From Pirellulimonas nuda (GTDB lineage Bacteria; Planctomycetota; Planctomycetia; Pirellulales; Lacipirellulaceae): DNA of 64,000 nucleotides. The stretch spans positions 2,914,001 through 2,978,000 of the forward strand of contig NZ_CP036291.1 of assembly GCF_007750855.1 (NCBI RefSeq), in the 5' to 3' direction. Positions 8,280-16,843 of this stretch are shown here, piece by piece; positions within the stretch are counted from its first letter, which is position 1; every line of letters starts with the position of its first letter. Both the position numbers and the translations under genes were made by a program. The notes under the pieces were generated by a model. It was not told the DNA's origin, ran no database searches, and saw only the letters and a list, made by a program, of their open reading frames with translations.

Positions 8280-11114
8280 TCACGGGCTTCCGGATGGATC
8301 CATCTCGTCTTCCGACTCGCGGCCACTCGGTTCGTTGGCTCGAGAAGCTCGGCCCGACAGGGACACACCAGACGCGGCGTAAGAGTACCTACCTGAGCCG
8401 ACATGATAGCTCACCCCACCGGTAGGAAGTCTCTTCGATAAAACGTGGTCGGACAAGTCGATCGGTTGGTCGCTCTCGGTCACGGCGCCTGGGGAGCTCG
8501 GCGGCAAGAGAACGGTGGCGGTCGTGTTCACCGGAACAGTGACGTCGAGCGTGAAGCGGTCCCCGTGCAGCGTCCACCGCGTGCCGATGAGCCCGTGCGG
8601 CGACTGGAAGTTTGCCTCAGCATGTGTGAGACCTCCACCCACAAGTGGCTCAATCATAAAGTGCTTAAAGCCGGGGCTGAGGGGGTCCGGGGTGATCCCG
8701 CCAATGCGTTGAAACATCCAGTCGCCGCACGAACCGAGGGCCGCGTGGCCGAGCGAAGTCCGCTTGCTGCCGAACGTTCCGTCTGGATTCAGGGTGTCCC
8801 AACCCTCCCACAGGGAGGTTTGTTCGTTGCTCGCCATGTACAGCCACGATGGTCCCGTTCTCTGCATCAACAGGTCGTAGGCGACGTCGGGTCGCCCGTT
8901 TTCGACCAGCACCTTCAAGAGCCATTGTGAGCCGAGATAGCCGGTGCTGATGTGATTGTCTCGTTTCTCGATATTGTCGATCAGTCTTCGGAAGACCTTG
9001 TCCTTCATTCCCTGGGGGTAGAGTCCGAGGTACAGCGCAAATACCTGTGCGGTTTGCGAACCGTTAGCGACGACGCCGTCCTGGGCGACGTACCGTTTGA
9101 TGATGGCTGCGCGGATCTCTTGAAACCGCGCCCTGTAGGCGGCCGCATCGGCCTCTTCGCCGAGCGCCTCCGCCATCTCCGCGACTTGGGCGACATCGAG
9201 CGCGTAGTAGAAGGTGCCGACCAGGTCTTTCGGCGTGGGGTCGCCTGCGTTCTCCCAGTCGCCCGCGGTTGAGACTCGGGCGCTCACTGGAATGATGTGG
9301 TTCTTGCTGTTGCGTTCTAGAAAGGCAAGCCACTTCTTCGTCCCTGAGTAGCTGGCGCGAATGACGCCCGTGTCGCCGTAGCGCTTCCACAAGAGGTAGG
9401 GAAGATTGACCCCGACATCGCCCCAGCCGCCGCCGCGGCCGCTCGCCTTGGCCATCCACCTGGGCGCCACGTTGGGCATGGCGCCATCCGTTTCGCCCTT
9501 CCCGTAGGATTGGGCGTCGAGGATGTCGGTTTGCCACTTGCTGTAGAAGCGGTCGAGGCCAAACATCCACGACGCGGTCGCCGCCATCACGTTCGCGTCG
9601 CCGGTCCAGCCGAGCCGCTCGGAGCGTTGCGGTGAGTCAAGCGGGACCGACAGGTAGGAGTTGCGGATAGTCCAGCGGATGTTGGACAAGAGCTGGTTCA
9701 GTTCTTGGCTCGAGGTGCTCAGCGAGCCTGTCTCCGGAAAGAGCGTGCCGACCACAACGCCGGTGACTTCGTCCAGGGCCGGCGGCGCGTCCAGGCCTTC
9801 GACGGAAACCCAGCGGAATCCATGGAAGGTGAACTTGGGCTGGTACGTCTCGGCGCCCGCGCTCCGCATGACGTAGGTATCGGTGGCTTCCGCCAGTTTC
9901 AGATTTGTCACGTCGAGCGTGCCGTCGGCGTTGAGCCGCTCGGCGTACCTGAGCGTGATCTTAGCGTCCCGCTGACCGCGTGCCGTGATCCGGGCGATCC
10001 CCGTGATGTTCTGACCGAGATCATAGACGTACACCCCGGGCGCGGGCTGCGTCCTCTGTACCGGCGTCAACGTTCGGACATCTCCTACGGGCTGATCGCG
10101 CTGCGCTGCCATGATCCGGCTCTCGCCGCCGAGCACCTCGGCGTTCTCCCAGTCGGCGCCCTGGTAGCCCGCTGTGTCCCAGCCGATCTTCTCAAGCCGC
10201 GCGTCGTATTGGTCGCCGTCCTGCATGTCGCTCGCCGTCAGCGGGCCGCTGCTGGTTTCCCACGAGCCATCGGTAGAGACGACCCGCGAAGAGCCGTCTG
10301 CGAACTCGAGGTGAAGCTCGGCCGCAAAGGCCGGCTGTTTGCCGTACCTTTTTGCATTGAACCAGGCGATCTTCCCGGAAAACCATCCGGGCGCAAGCTC
10401 CGCGCCCAAGACGTTGTCGCCACGATGAACCGCGTCCGTCACGTCGTAACGTTGATACTGCACGCGTTTGCGGTAGTCGGTCCAGCCAGGAGCGAACAGC
10501 TCGTCGCCCACCTTGCTCCCGTTGAGTCGCAACTCGTAAACCCCGAGCGCCGAAGCATAGACGTAGGCCCGCTTGACATCCTTTTTGATCGGAAATGGCT
10601 TGCGGAGCAGGTACGTGACACCGTCGCCTCGAATCCAATCGGGTCGCCACGAATTGGGGGGCAGGAAACCCATCGAAAAGGCCGCCGGCGGGCTCCACTC
10701 TGAAGCCGCAGCGTCGCGGTTCCAAATCCGGACCTTCCAGAAGTACTCCCGATGAGGCTGCAAGGCCGCGCCCGCGTACGCAATGAACGTTGATTGGTCG
10801 CTGACTATTTTTCCGGAATCCCACAGGTTGCCTTCATCGGCGGCGCTACCAGCACTGGAATCGGCGACGATGATCTGGTAGGCCGATTGTGCTTGTCCGC
10901 GCACCTCCGGATCGCCACTCTCGCACAGCCAGCTTAGTCGTGGCTGTGGAGTGTCAACGGCCGGCGGAGACTCCAGTCCTTCGCATCGCAGCTCCGCGGG
11001 CCGCAAAGTCGGCGCCTCTTCAGCAAGAGCCGCGGCGGTCGAGAAGATAGCGACAATCGCAAACCGCAGGCGGGCTCGCCGAGCTCTGGCTGGCGCCATG
11101 ATTCGAGTCCTCAT
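8280..11114 (-). CDS. Secreted alpha-L-rhamnosidase, GH78
   Basis: A 944-residue glycoside hydrolase of family 78, which removes terminal alpha-L-rhamnose. A signal peptide is present (about residues 1-32). The N-terminal Fn3-like domain begins LRPAELRCEGLESPPAVD and includes QPRLSWLCES and SAYQIIVADS. The beta-sandwich carbohydrate-binding region contains APGWTDYRKRVQYQRYDVT. The catalytic barrel contains LDSPQRSERLGWTGDANVM (about residues 490-510), the GH78 signature, and GWGDVGVNLPYLLWKRYGD. A C-terminal beta-sandwich follows. Length and order fit bacterial GH78 enzymes. It lies 8 bases downstream of a sulfatase on the same strand, so desulfation and rhamnose release are probably co-expressed. 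Confidence 0.93.
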   Translation of the reverse strand: MRTRIMAPARARRARLRFAIVAIFSTAAALAEEAPTLRPAELRCEGLESPPAVDTPQPRLSWLCESGDPEVRGQAQSAYQIIVADSSAGSAADEGNLWDSGKIVSDQSTFIAYAGAALQPHREYFWKVRIWNRDAAASEWSPPAAFSMGFLPPNSWRPDWIRGDGVTYLLRKPFPIKKDVKRAYVYASALGVYELRLNGSKVGDELFAPGWTDYRKRVQYQRYDVTDAVHRGDNVLGAELAPGWFSGKIAWFNAKRYGKQPAFAAELHLEFADGSSRVVSTDGSWETSSGPLTASDMQDGDQYDARLEKIGWDTAGYQGADWENAEVLGGESRIMAAQRDQPVGDVRTLTPVQRTQPAPGVYVYDLGQNITGIARITARGQRDAKITLRYAERLNADGTLDVTNLKLAEATDTYVMRSAGAETYQPKFTFHGFRWVSVEGLDAPPALDEVTGVVVGTLFPETGSLSTSSQELNQLLSNIRWTIRNSYLSVPLDSPQRSERLGWTGDANVMAATASWMFGLDRFYSKWQTDILDAQSYGKGETDGAMPNVAPRWMAKASGRGGGWGDVGVNLPYLLWKRYGDTGVIRASYSGTKKWLAFLERNSKNHIIPVSARVSTAGDWENAGDPTPKDLVGTFYYALDVAQVAEMAEALGEEADAAAYRARFQEIRAAIIKRYVAQDGVVANGSQTAQVFALYLGLYPQGMKDKVFRRLIDNIEKRDNHISTGYLGSQWLLKVLVENGRPDVAYDLLMQRTGPSWLYMASNEQTSLWEGWDTLNPDGTFGSKRTSLGHAALGSCGDWMFQRIGGITPDPLSPGFKHFMIEPLVGGGLTHAEANFQSPHGLIGTRWTLHGDRFTLDVTVPVNTTATVLLPPSSPGAVTESDQPIDLSDHVLSKRLPTGGVSYHVGSGRYSYAASGVSLSGRASRANEPSGRESEDEMDPSGSP

Positions 11115-11122
11115 GTTGACTT

Positions 11123-12643
11123 CTAGGGGAGGGTCGGAATGGGTGGCACGTTTCGGCCCCTCTCTTTTCTGGGAGCCTTCTTACGCGTCTCCCTGTCGCC
11201 TCTATGGATCACGTCGACCATGGGAACGCCGTTCTCAGCGACTAACTCGTCGCACCTCGCGCGCATCTTCGCGAGCGCGGCCTGCTGCCGGTCGCTTCGC
11301 TGCGTCTTAGGCGTCTGAGCAACGTTGACCAGTTCATCGGGATCGCTTTGAAGGTCGTGCAACACCTCGAAGGCAGGCCCTTCGACGCCATCGACAAAGT
11401 ACCTTGCGTAGGCCCAGTTTACATCCCGAACGCCTTCCCACGGCGGGATCGACTTTGGAACAGCCAGAAACTCGCACAAGAAGTGGGTGCGCCAAACGGA
11501 GGGCGATTCGCCCCGCAGCAAAGGGGCAAGGCTGCGGCCTGTGTGCGCCTTGGGGACGGGCTCCCCCGCTAGATCGATCATGGTCGAGGCCAGGTCGCTT
11601 ACAAGAACGAGCTCCCGTCGGACCTGCCCTTGCAAGTCCGCCGGGCCACGCGGGTCGAACACGATCATTGGGACCCGCAGCGACTCATCGTAGTGGGTCC
11701 ACTTGCCCGCGAAACCGCGATCACCCATGTAGTAGCCGTTGTCGGCGGCGTAGATGATGATCGTGTTCTCAGCGATCCCCAGCTTTTGCAGATGCTGGGT
11801 CACTCGACCGACTTCGTGGTCGATGCCGCTAAGCATGCGAAAGTAAGCCCGCATGTTCGTCTGGTATTTTTCAGGAGTGTCCCACCGCCAAAAGTACCTT
11901 TGACGGTTGAGCGACTTCTGCAAAAACTTGGGCTGGGAGTCGTAAATCGCGGGATCGCCGAGGCGCGGCGGCGGCATCGCGTGGTCTTCGTACATCCCGT
12001 CGGTTGTGGGGGGCCAAGGGTAGTGCCCGATCCCCGGTCGTTTGTCGCCGTCTTCGGCGTGCCCAGCATTGAAGCTCACGGTCAAGCAGAACGGCTGGTC
12101 CTGAGGTTGTTCGTCGATAAACTCGGTCGCCCAGTCGCCAAGGATCTGCGTCTCGTGCCGGAGGCTGCCGTCGGGCCACTTTTTGAAGTAGGGGTTGCGT
12201 CCTAGCTTTCGGCGTACGTCGAACATGATCTCTGACGATCCGGGAGCGATGGCGACGTGCTCTTTGCCGATGTGCCCGGTACGGTACCCAGCCTTCTTGA
12301 GCACGGCGAAGTACGATGTTTCGCAAAGACTAAGACTCAGCGGCCCGGGGCTGGTTCGGTAACGATGCTTCCGCTCGTAGCACCCCGTGAACAGGCAGGC
12401 GCGGCTCACCCAGCAAGTCGATGTCGAGACGAACGCGTTCTCAAAACGCGTACCCTCCGCGGCCAACCGATCGATGTTTGGGGTTCTGACAACCGGATGT
12501 CCCGAGCAGCCCAGTGTATGGTTGCGTTGGTCATCCGCGAAAAAGAGCAAGATATTGGGCCGCTGGTCGGCCGAAGCGGTCGAGCCTTCGAGACAGGCTA
12601 CGACCAGGACGGCCAGCAGGCCGACGAGCTTGTTGAGGTTCAT
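11123..12643 (-). CDS. Secreted sulfatase with CWVSR active-site variant
   Basis: A 506-residue type I sulfatase with a signal peptide (MNLNKLVGLLAVLVVACLEG). RPNILLFFADDQRNHTLGC carries the metal-binding Asp pair. The expected formylglycine site reads STCWVSRACLFTG, so the Cys at residue 77 is followed by W-V-S-R and the usual Pro at +2 is Val. The rest is conserved: GKEHVAIAPG, AADNGYYMGDRGFAGKWTHY, and a C-terminal HDLQSDPDELVN. The variant may still be recognised by the maturation enzyme, since the fold and other active-site segments are intact. It is the promoter-proximal gene of the pair with the rhamnosidase. Assignment to the sulfatase family is certain; activity is inferred. Confidence 0.92.
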   Translation of the reverse strand: MNLNKLVGLLAVLVVACLEGSTASADQRPNILLFFADDQRNHTLGCSGHPVVRTPNIDRLAAEGTRFENAFVSTSTCWVSRACLFTGCYERKHRYRTSPGPLSLSLCETSYFAVLKKAGYRTGHIGKEHVAIAPGSSEIMFDVRRKLGRNPYFKKWPDGSLRHETQILGDWATEFIDEQPQDQPFCLTVSFNAGHAEDGDKRPGIGHYPWPPTTDGMYEDHAMPPPRLGDPAIYDSQPKFLQKSLNRQRYFWRWDTPEKYQTNMRAYFRMLSGIDHEVGRVTQHLQKLGIAENTIIIYAADNGYYMGDRGFAGKWTHYDESLRVPMIVFDPRGPADLQGQVRRELVLVSDLASTMIDLAGEPVPKAHTGRSLAPLLRGESPSVWRTHFLCEFLAVPKSIPPWEGVRDVNWAYARYFVDGVEGPAFEVLHDLQSDPDELVNVAQTPKTQRSDRQQAALAKMRARCDELVAENGVPMVDVIHRGDRETRKKAPRKERGRNVPPIPTLP

Positions 12644-12892
12644 TGAGCCGTTCGCACCAATCTGGGGTCCCGCCGGGCTTTACTTGGGTAGCAGCGGCCG
12701 AATGGCCTTCGATCCTGATAAGAAGCCAGCTCGATCTATAATGATCTTTCTCGCTGCTCCTGTCACTAGACCGCAAGCGAGGGGCTGGTGTGTGTCACCT
12801 GTAGTGCATCTCCCCAAGTGGGACTATCGTCAAGTTAGCATCCCCCTCTTTCCTTGGTAGACTCCTGGGCTTATTCCAGGAAGGAGGAGACG

Positions 12893-13192
12893 ATGAGCGA
12901 GAAGGCGAAGCGTCGTCGTTGGACGGCCTCAGAGAAGCTGCGGATAGTGGTGGCGGGTCTGGACGGCTCGGTGGAGACGATCGAGCTGTGCCACCGTGAG
13001 GGGATCAACCCGACGCAGTACTACCTCTGGAAGAAGCAGCTGATGGGCTCTGCGGCGAAGGTGTTCGACGCGGGGGCCGAGAAGCCGTCGGCGCAGCAGC
13101 AGCGGCTGGAGACGGACCTGCGTCGAGCGAAGGACGTGATCGCGGAGATCACGGCGGAGAACCTCGACTTAAAAAAAGGGCTCTCGGGCTAG
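12893..13192 (+). CDS. IS3-family transposase OrfA
   Basis: A 99-residue IS3-type OrfA. The start at 12893 follows AAGGAGG. RRRWTASEKLRIVVAGLDG and SVETIELCHREGINPTQYYL form the helix-turn-helix typical of HTH_Tnp_1 domains, followed by a coiled region (QQQRLETDLRRAKDVIAEIT). It ends just after a run of seven A (13171-13177), where a -1 shift would fuse it to OrfB. Its left inverted repeat is not certain; a possible end lies near 12800. The element is truncated on the right by IS21. Confidence 0.82.
   Translation: MSEKAKRRRWTASEKLRIVVAGLDGSVETIELCHREGINPTQYYLWKKQLMGSAAKVFDAGAEKPSAQQQRLETDLRRAKDVIAEITAENLDLKKGLSG
13170..13180 (+). promoter_or_regulatory. Programmed -1 frameshift site of the IS3 element
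   Basis: OrfA reads TTA AAA AAA GGG and stops 12 bases further on. Slipping back one base on the A7 run gives a frame that continues without a stop as KKRALGLEDYGQLPAELQ into the OrfB sequence. An A6-7G slippery run between orfA and orfB is the standard way IS3-family elements make the OrfAB transposase. That shifting takes place here is inferred from position and family. Confidence 0.7.
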
Positions 13193-13611
13193 AGGACTAC
13201 GGCCAGTTGCCGGCGGAACTCCAGCGGGAGGTGCACGCGGTGGTGCAGGAGACCAGGCGTCGCAGCCGTTGGCCGGTGAAGGGGGTCTCGCCGGCGAGCT
13301 ACTACCGTTGGCGGAAGGGGGCAGAGAGGACGGAGTCGCTTCCCCCAGAACCGGCCAAGCCGGTGCAGGCATACGAAGCGACGGACGAGGAGAAGCGTGC
13401 GGTGCGGGCGTACGCCTTGAAGCACCCGGGAATACGCCATCGCGAGCTGGCTTGGCGGATGATTGATGAAGGGGTGGCGTGCCTGAGCATGTCGACGGTG
13501 TACCGGATTCTCAAGAGCGAGAACTTGGTCTGCCCGTGGCGGCGCCGGGCGAAGCGGACCCGGGAGGAAGAGGAGAAGGCGCAGCGGCCCGACGCGGTCT
13601 GGGCGACCGAC
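13177..13611 (+). pseudogene. IS3-family OrfB, truncated by IS21
   Basis: The N-terminal half of an IS3 OrfB in the -1 frame: VSPASYYRWRKG, EKRAVRAYALKHPGIRHREL, VYRILKSENLVCPWRRR and QRPDAVWATD, where the last Asp is the first residue of the DDE triad. At position 13612 the frame runs into the left end of an IS21-family element, and the rest of OrfB (the second Asp and the Glu) is missing. The sequence at the far right end of the IS21 element does not resume OrfB, so a deletion or rearrangement accompanied the insertion. Confidence 0.8.
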
Positions 13612-13779
13612 TGTGAGTGGCATTCGAAAAGTGCAGCGCCCGGCGTTTCGGGCTGGCGCCCGAAAAGTGCAGCGCGCATTGTGCGTTTGGCTTGTTGATT
13701 TGCGAAGCTGAGGGGCAGTTGGAGGGGGCCGCAGGCCCCCTCCGGGTTCCCTTGGCATTCGCCGGTCAGGAAGCGAGGC

Positions 13780-15285
13780 GTGCAGAAAGTGTTGCAAGAC
13801 ATGGAGTTATGGACCGAGCTGCGTCGGCGGGTGCTGACGGGTGAGCTAAGCCGCCGTGAGGCGGCCCGAGAGTACGGGCTGAACTACCCCGCGGTGGCGA
13901 AAGCGTGCGGGCACGTCGAGCCGCCGGGCTACCGGAGCGAGAAGCCGCGTAAGCGGCCCAAGATGGAGAGCTTCTTACCGCGGATCGCAGAGATCTTAGA
14001 AGCGGACAAGAAGGCGCCGAAGAAGCAGCGTCACACGGCCAAGCGCCTGTTTGACCGGCTGCGAGAAGAAGTAGCCTTCGACGGCAGCTACGAGAGCGTG
14101 AAGGAGGCGGTCCGGGAGTGGCGCCAGGGGAGCCAAGAGGTCTTTCTGCCGCTGTCGCACCCGCCGGGCGAGGCGCAGGTCGATTTCGGCTACGCGTATG
14201 TCGACCTGGCCGGCGAGCGTGTGCAGGTAGCGCTGTTCGTGATGACGCTCCCCTACTCGGACGCGTTGTTCATCCAGGCGTTCCCCAGAGAATGCACGGA
14301 GTCGTTCCAGGAAGGCCACAAGCGGGCCTTCGAGTTCTTCGGGGGAGTACCCAAGCGGATCAGCTACGACAACAGCCGCGTCGCGATCGCGAAGATCACC
14401 GGCCCGCGCGACCGAGAACGGACGCGGGAGTTCTTGCGGCTCGAGAGCCACTACCTGTTCCGCTCGCACTTCTGCCTGGTGCGTCGGGCGAACGAGAAGG
14501 GGAAGGTCGAGGGGCTGGTCGGCTTCGGGAGACGCAACTTCTTGGTCCCTGTGCCGAGGGTCGACTCGCTCGAAGCCCTGAACGAGGAGCTCTTGGCACG
14601 CTGCGAGCAAGACCTCGGCCGGACGCTCCGCGGCAAGAGCGGCCCGAAGCAGGAGCTGCTTAAGGAAGACCAGGCAGCGATGCTGCCGCTGCCGCGCCAG
14701 CCGTTGGACGCCCGCAGGGTCACCCAGGCTTCGGCTTGCGGGCTGTCGCTGGTGTCGTTCGACACGAACCGCTACAGCGTGCCGGTGGCGCACGCCAGGC
14801 GGCCGATCACCGTGGTCGCCTCGGTGGACGAGGTGCGGCTCATTGATAGCGGCAAGCTCGTGGCGAAGCATCCACGCTCGTGGAAGCACGGACAGGACAT
14901 CTACAACCCGGTCCACTACCTGGCCCTGCTGGAGAAGAAGCCGGGGGGCTTCGACCACGCCAAGCCGCTGGAGGACTGGGCGTTGCCCCCTTGCTTCGAC
15001 CAGCTGCGGCGGCTGTTGGAGGCAGACGGCCTGGGGACGCGCGAGTACATCCGCGTCCTGCGGCTGCTCGAGCGCTTCGAGCTGAAGCAGCTCGAGGGCG
15101 CGGTTGAGTATGCGCTCGATATCGGAGTGATCGACGCCGACGCCGTGCGGGTGATCGCCGAACACCGCCGCGAAGAGCCGCTGGCGCTATTCTCGCTCGA
15201 TGGGCGGCCGCACCTGCGCACCGTGGAGGTCGAGACGACCCGGGTGGCGGCCTACGGCGTGCTTCTGACGGAGGGACGATCATGA
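13780..15285 (+). CDS. istA: IS21-family transposase IstA
   Basis: A 501-residue IstA. An N-terminal helix-turn-helix (LRRRVLTGELSRREAAREYG) is followed by PPGYRSEKPRKRPKMESFLP, then the rve-type integrase core with GEAQVDFGYAYVDL (first catalytic Asp), ISYDNSRVAIAKI (second Asp region) and RRANEKGKVEGLVGFGRRN with the catalytic Glu. The C-terminal Mu-transposase-like domain follows. The frame opens with GTG at 13780; an ATG at 13801 is an alternative start. The stop overlaps the istB start by ATGA (15282-15285). It appears intact. Confidence 0.93.
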   Translation: MQKVLQDMELWTELRRRVLTGELSRREAAREYGLNYPAVAKACGHVEPPGYRSEKPRKRPKMESFLPRIAEILEADKKAPKKQRHTAKRLFDRLREEVAFDGSYESVKEAVREWRQGSQEVFLPLSHPPGEAQVDFGYAYVDLAGERVQVALFVMTLPYSDALFIQAFPRECTESFQEGHKRAFEFFGGVPKRISYDNSRVAIAKITGPRDRERTREFLRLESHYLFRSHFCLVRRANEKGKVEGLVGFGRRNFLVPVPRVDSLEALNEELLARCEQDLGRTLRGKSGPKQELLKEDQAAMLPLPRQPLDARRVTQASACGLSLVSFDTNRYSVPVAHARRPITVVASVDEVRLIDSGKLVAKHPRSWKHGQDIYNPVHYLALLEKKPGGFDHAKPLEDWALPPCFDQLRRLLEADGLGTREYIRVLRLLERFELKQLEGAVEYALDIGVIDADAVRVIAEHRREEPLALFSLDGRPHLRTVEVETTRVAAYGVLLTEGRS

Positions 15286-15635
15286 GCAAGACCGAAACCA
15301 AGAGCACGGTGCTGGTCAAGCACCACCTCAAGACGCTCAAACTGCCGACGATGCACGCCGAGTGCGAGAAGACCGCGGCGCGGGCCGCCCAGGAGAACCT
15401 CGACCACCTGGCGTACCTGCTCTCGCTCTGCGAGCTGGAGCTGGTCGACCGTGAACGCCGCGCCGCCGAGCGGCGGCTCAAGGCCGCCAGGTTCCCGGCG
15501 ACCAAGACGCTCGACGAGTTCGACTTCGCGGCCAGGCCATCGATCAACAAGCCCTTGGTCTTGGAACTAGCCAAGGGGGACTGGATCGACAAGCGCGAAA
15601 ACCTGTTGCTGGTTGGTCCGAGTGAGACCGGCAAA
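15282..15635 (+). pseudogene. istB: istB, 5' part, interrupted inside Walker A
   Basis: The first 118 codons of IstB, the ATPase helper of IS21 transposition: LVKHHLKTLKLPTMHAECEK, then LIESxLxLE-like helices, and NLLLVGPSETGK. The reading frame is cut exactly after the GGC AAA codons (Gly-Lys) of the P-loop. The continuation, THLGIALAMAACLAGRKVRF, lies 3.8 kb downstream at 19426. Joining 15282-15635 with 19426-19848 gives 259 codons including the stop (258 residues), the normal IstB length. The P-loop itself reads GPSETGKT where IstB normally has GPSGTGKT, so the second Gly is Glu. Confidence 0.9.
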
Positions 15636-16008
15636 CCTCAACCACCGCAGTACCCCTCTGGTCACAGAGGTATGCGCGGGCGAAATCACCGTTACCGATC
15701 CCAAGCATCCGCTGTTCGGCAAAACGTTCAAGCTTTCCGGGCTTGCGACGCTGCCGGGGCACGTGCGGCATTGCCACGTTGAGCTTCGCAGCGGCTGTTA
15801 TGGCTACGTCGCCATTGCTAGCACGAATCTGGCCCCGACATCGACCTTCTCCGATCCGGAATCGATCTTGACCGCTGAGGCGATTGGCAACCTCGTGGCA
15901 CTGTTCCAGTCAGTGTCCACCAAGAAGAGGTCCAAGCGTGAGCCTCATTCGAAGTCAAAGCCTGTGGCGGGAGCTACCGCCCGACGTGCAACGCGCCGTG
16001 GCCAATGA
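15613..16008 (+). CDS. DUF5372-like small protein of recombinase element
   Basis: An open frame whose element-encoded part reads GEITVTDPKHPLFGKTFKLS, then HVELRSGCYGYVAIASTNL and a basic C-terminal tail (KKRSKREPHSKSK). The TVTDPxHPLFG opening resembles the small DUF5372-type proteins found directly upstream of serine recombinases. The open frame begins inside istB at 15613, before the element, so the natural start must be inside the element or provided by the circular form; I cannot fix it. Its function is unknown. A role with the recombinase, for example directionality or regulation, is only suggested by position. Confidence 0.5.
   Translation: MVRVRPANLNHRSTPLVTEVCAGEITVTDPKHPLFGKTFKLSGLATLPGHVRHCHVELRSGCYGYVAIASTNLAPTSTFSDPESILTAEAIGNLVALFQSVSTKKRSKREPHSKSKPVAGATARRATRRGQ
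15630..15642 (+). repeat. Left attachment junction (attL) of serine-recombinase element
   Basis: GGCAAA (istB Walker A codons) followed by CCTCAAC, the left inner end of the element. The same GGCAAA occurs at the right junction. The crossover dinucleotide of a serine integrase would most simply be the central AA of CAAA, which is non-palindromic and so would fix orientation. The exact crossover point is inferred. Confidence 0.75.
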
Positions 16009-16180
16009 AGTTTGCCGGATTCTCATGGAGGAGATTCACGATGTACGGATCGATCAAGATTCAAACGACGCACTTGAGCCGGCCAGGGATTGTCTATCTG
16101 CGCCAATCCGACCCCAAGCAAGTGCGCGAGAATCGCGAGAGCGCGATCAATCAACGTGCGCTCAAGGAGCGGTTGCTTGA
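15938..16180 (+). CDS. Small ORF upstream of the recombinase
   Basis: A GTG-initiated frame of 80 codons overlapping both the preceding ORF and the recombinase start: SLIRSQSLWRELPPDVQRAV, then ANEVCRILMEEIHDVRIDQD. The first 40 residues look like a real, helix-forming small protein; the part after about residue 45 overlaps the recombinase gene in another frame and looks less protein-like. I do not recognise a family. It may be a translational coupler or a small partner of the recombinase. Confidence 0.35.
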   Translation: MSLIRSQSLWRELPPDVQRAVANEVCRILMEEIHDVRIDQDSNDALEPARDCLSAPIRPQASARESRERDQSTCAQGAVA

Positions 16181-16843
16181 TCTGGGTTGGAAGACCGGCC
16201 AAGTCGAAGTCGTCGATGGCGATCAAGGTATTTCTGCGAAGCACGCCGAAGGTCGAGAGAGCTTTCAGAAGCTCGTCGCCGACGTCGGCCTGGGCAAGAT
16301 CGGCATCATCGTTGGTTACGAGGTCTCACGACTGGCGCGCAACTGCGCTGATTGGCACCGCCTGCTGGAGCTCTGCGCGCTCTCAGACACCTTGATTGGA
16401 GACAGCGATGGCGTCTACAGTCCTAGAGATTTCAACGATCGCCTACTGCTGGGGCTCAAGGGCACGATGAGCGAAGCGGAGTTGCACAGCATTCGCCTAC
16501 GGCTCAACGCCGGCCGCCTCTCTAAGGCGAAGCGCGGCGAGTTGGTTCATCACGTACCGACGGGATACGTTCGACTAGAAACAGGCGAAGTGATCGTCGA
16601 CCCCGACGCAAGCATCACCGATCGCATCAAGCTCGTGTTCACCAAGTTCGATGAAGTTGGCTGCGGCTCTCAATTGCTGAAGTGCTTCGTGGAGGATCAG
16701 CTAAAGCTTCCGCGTCGACAAACGTCCGGCTTGTATGCTAATGAAGTGCTTTGGAAGCCTCCCACGCTCTCGGCGATCCATTCGATCCTGAAGAACCCCG
16801 CGTACGCCGGCGCGTTCGCCTACGGTCGACGTCAGGGCGTCCC
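16041..16843 (+). pseudogene. Large serine recombinase, N-terminal part
   Basis: The N-terminal 267 codons of a large serine recombinase. The start at 16041 (MYGSIKIQTTHLSRPGIVYL) follows GGAG about ten bases upstream. YLRQSDPKQV holds the predicted catalytic Ser (residue 23). IIVGYEVSRLARNCADWHRL is the conserved resolvase segment, with MSEAELHSIRLRLNAGRL after it. The Recombinase domain begins (LKNPAYAGAFAYGRRQGVP) and is cut by an ISAs1-type element. The 10-bp duplication AGGGCGTCCC flanks that IS. Joining 16041-16843 with 18132-19398 gives 690 codons in frame, so the split is a clean recent insertion. Confidence 0.9.
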
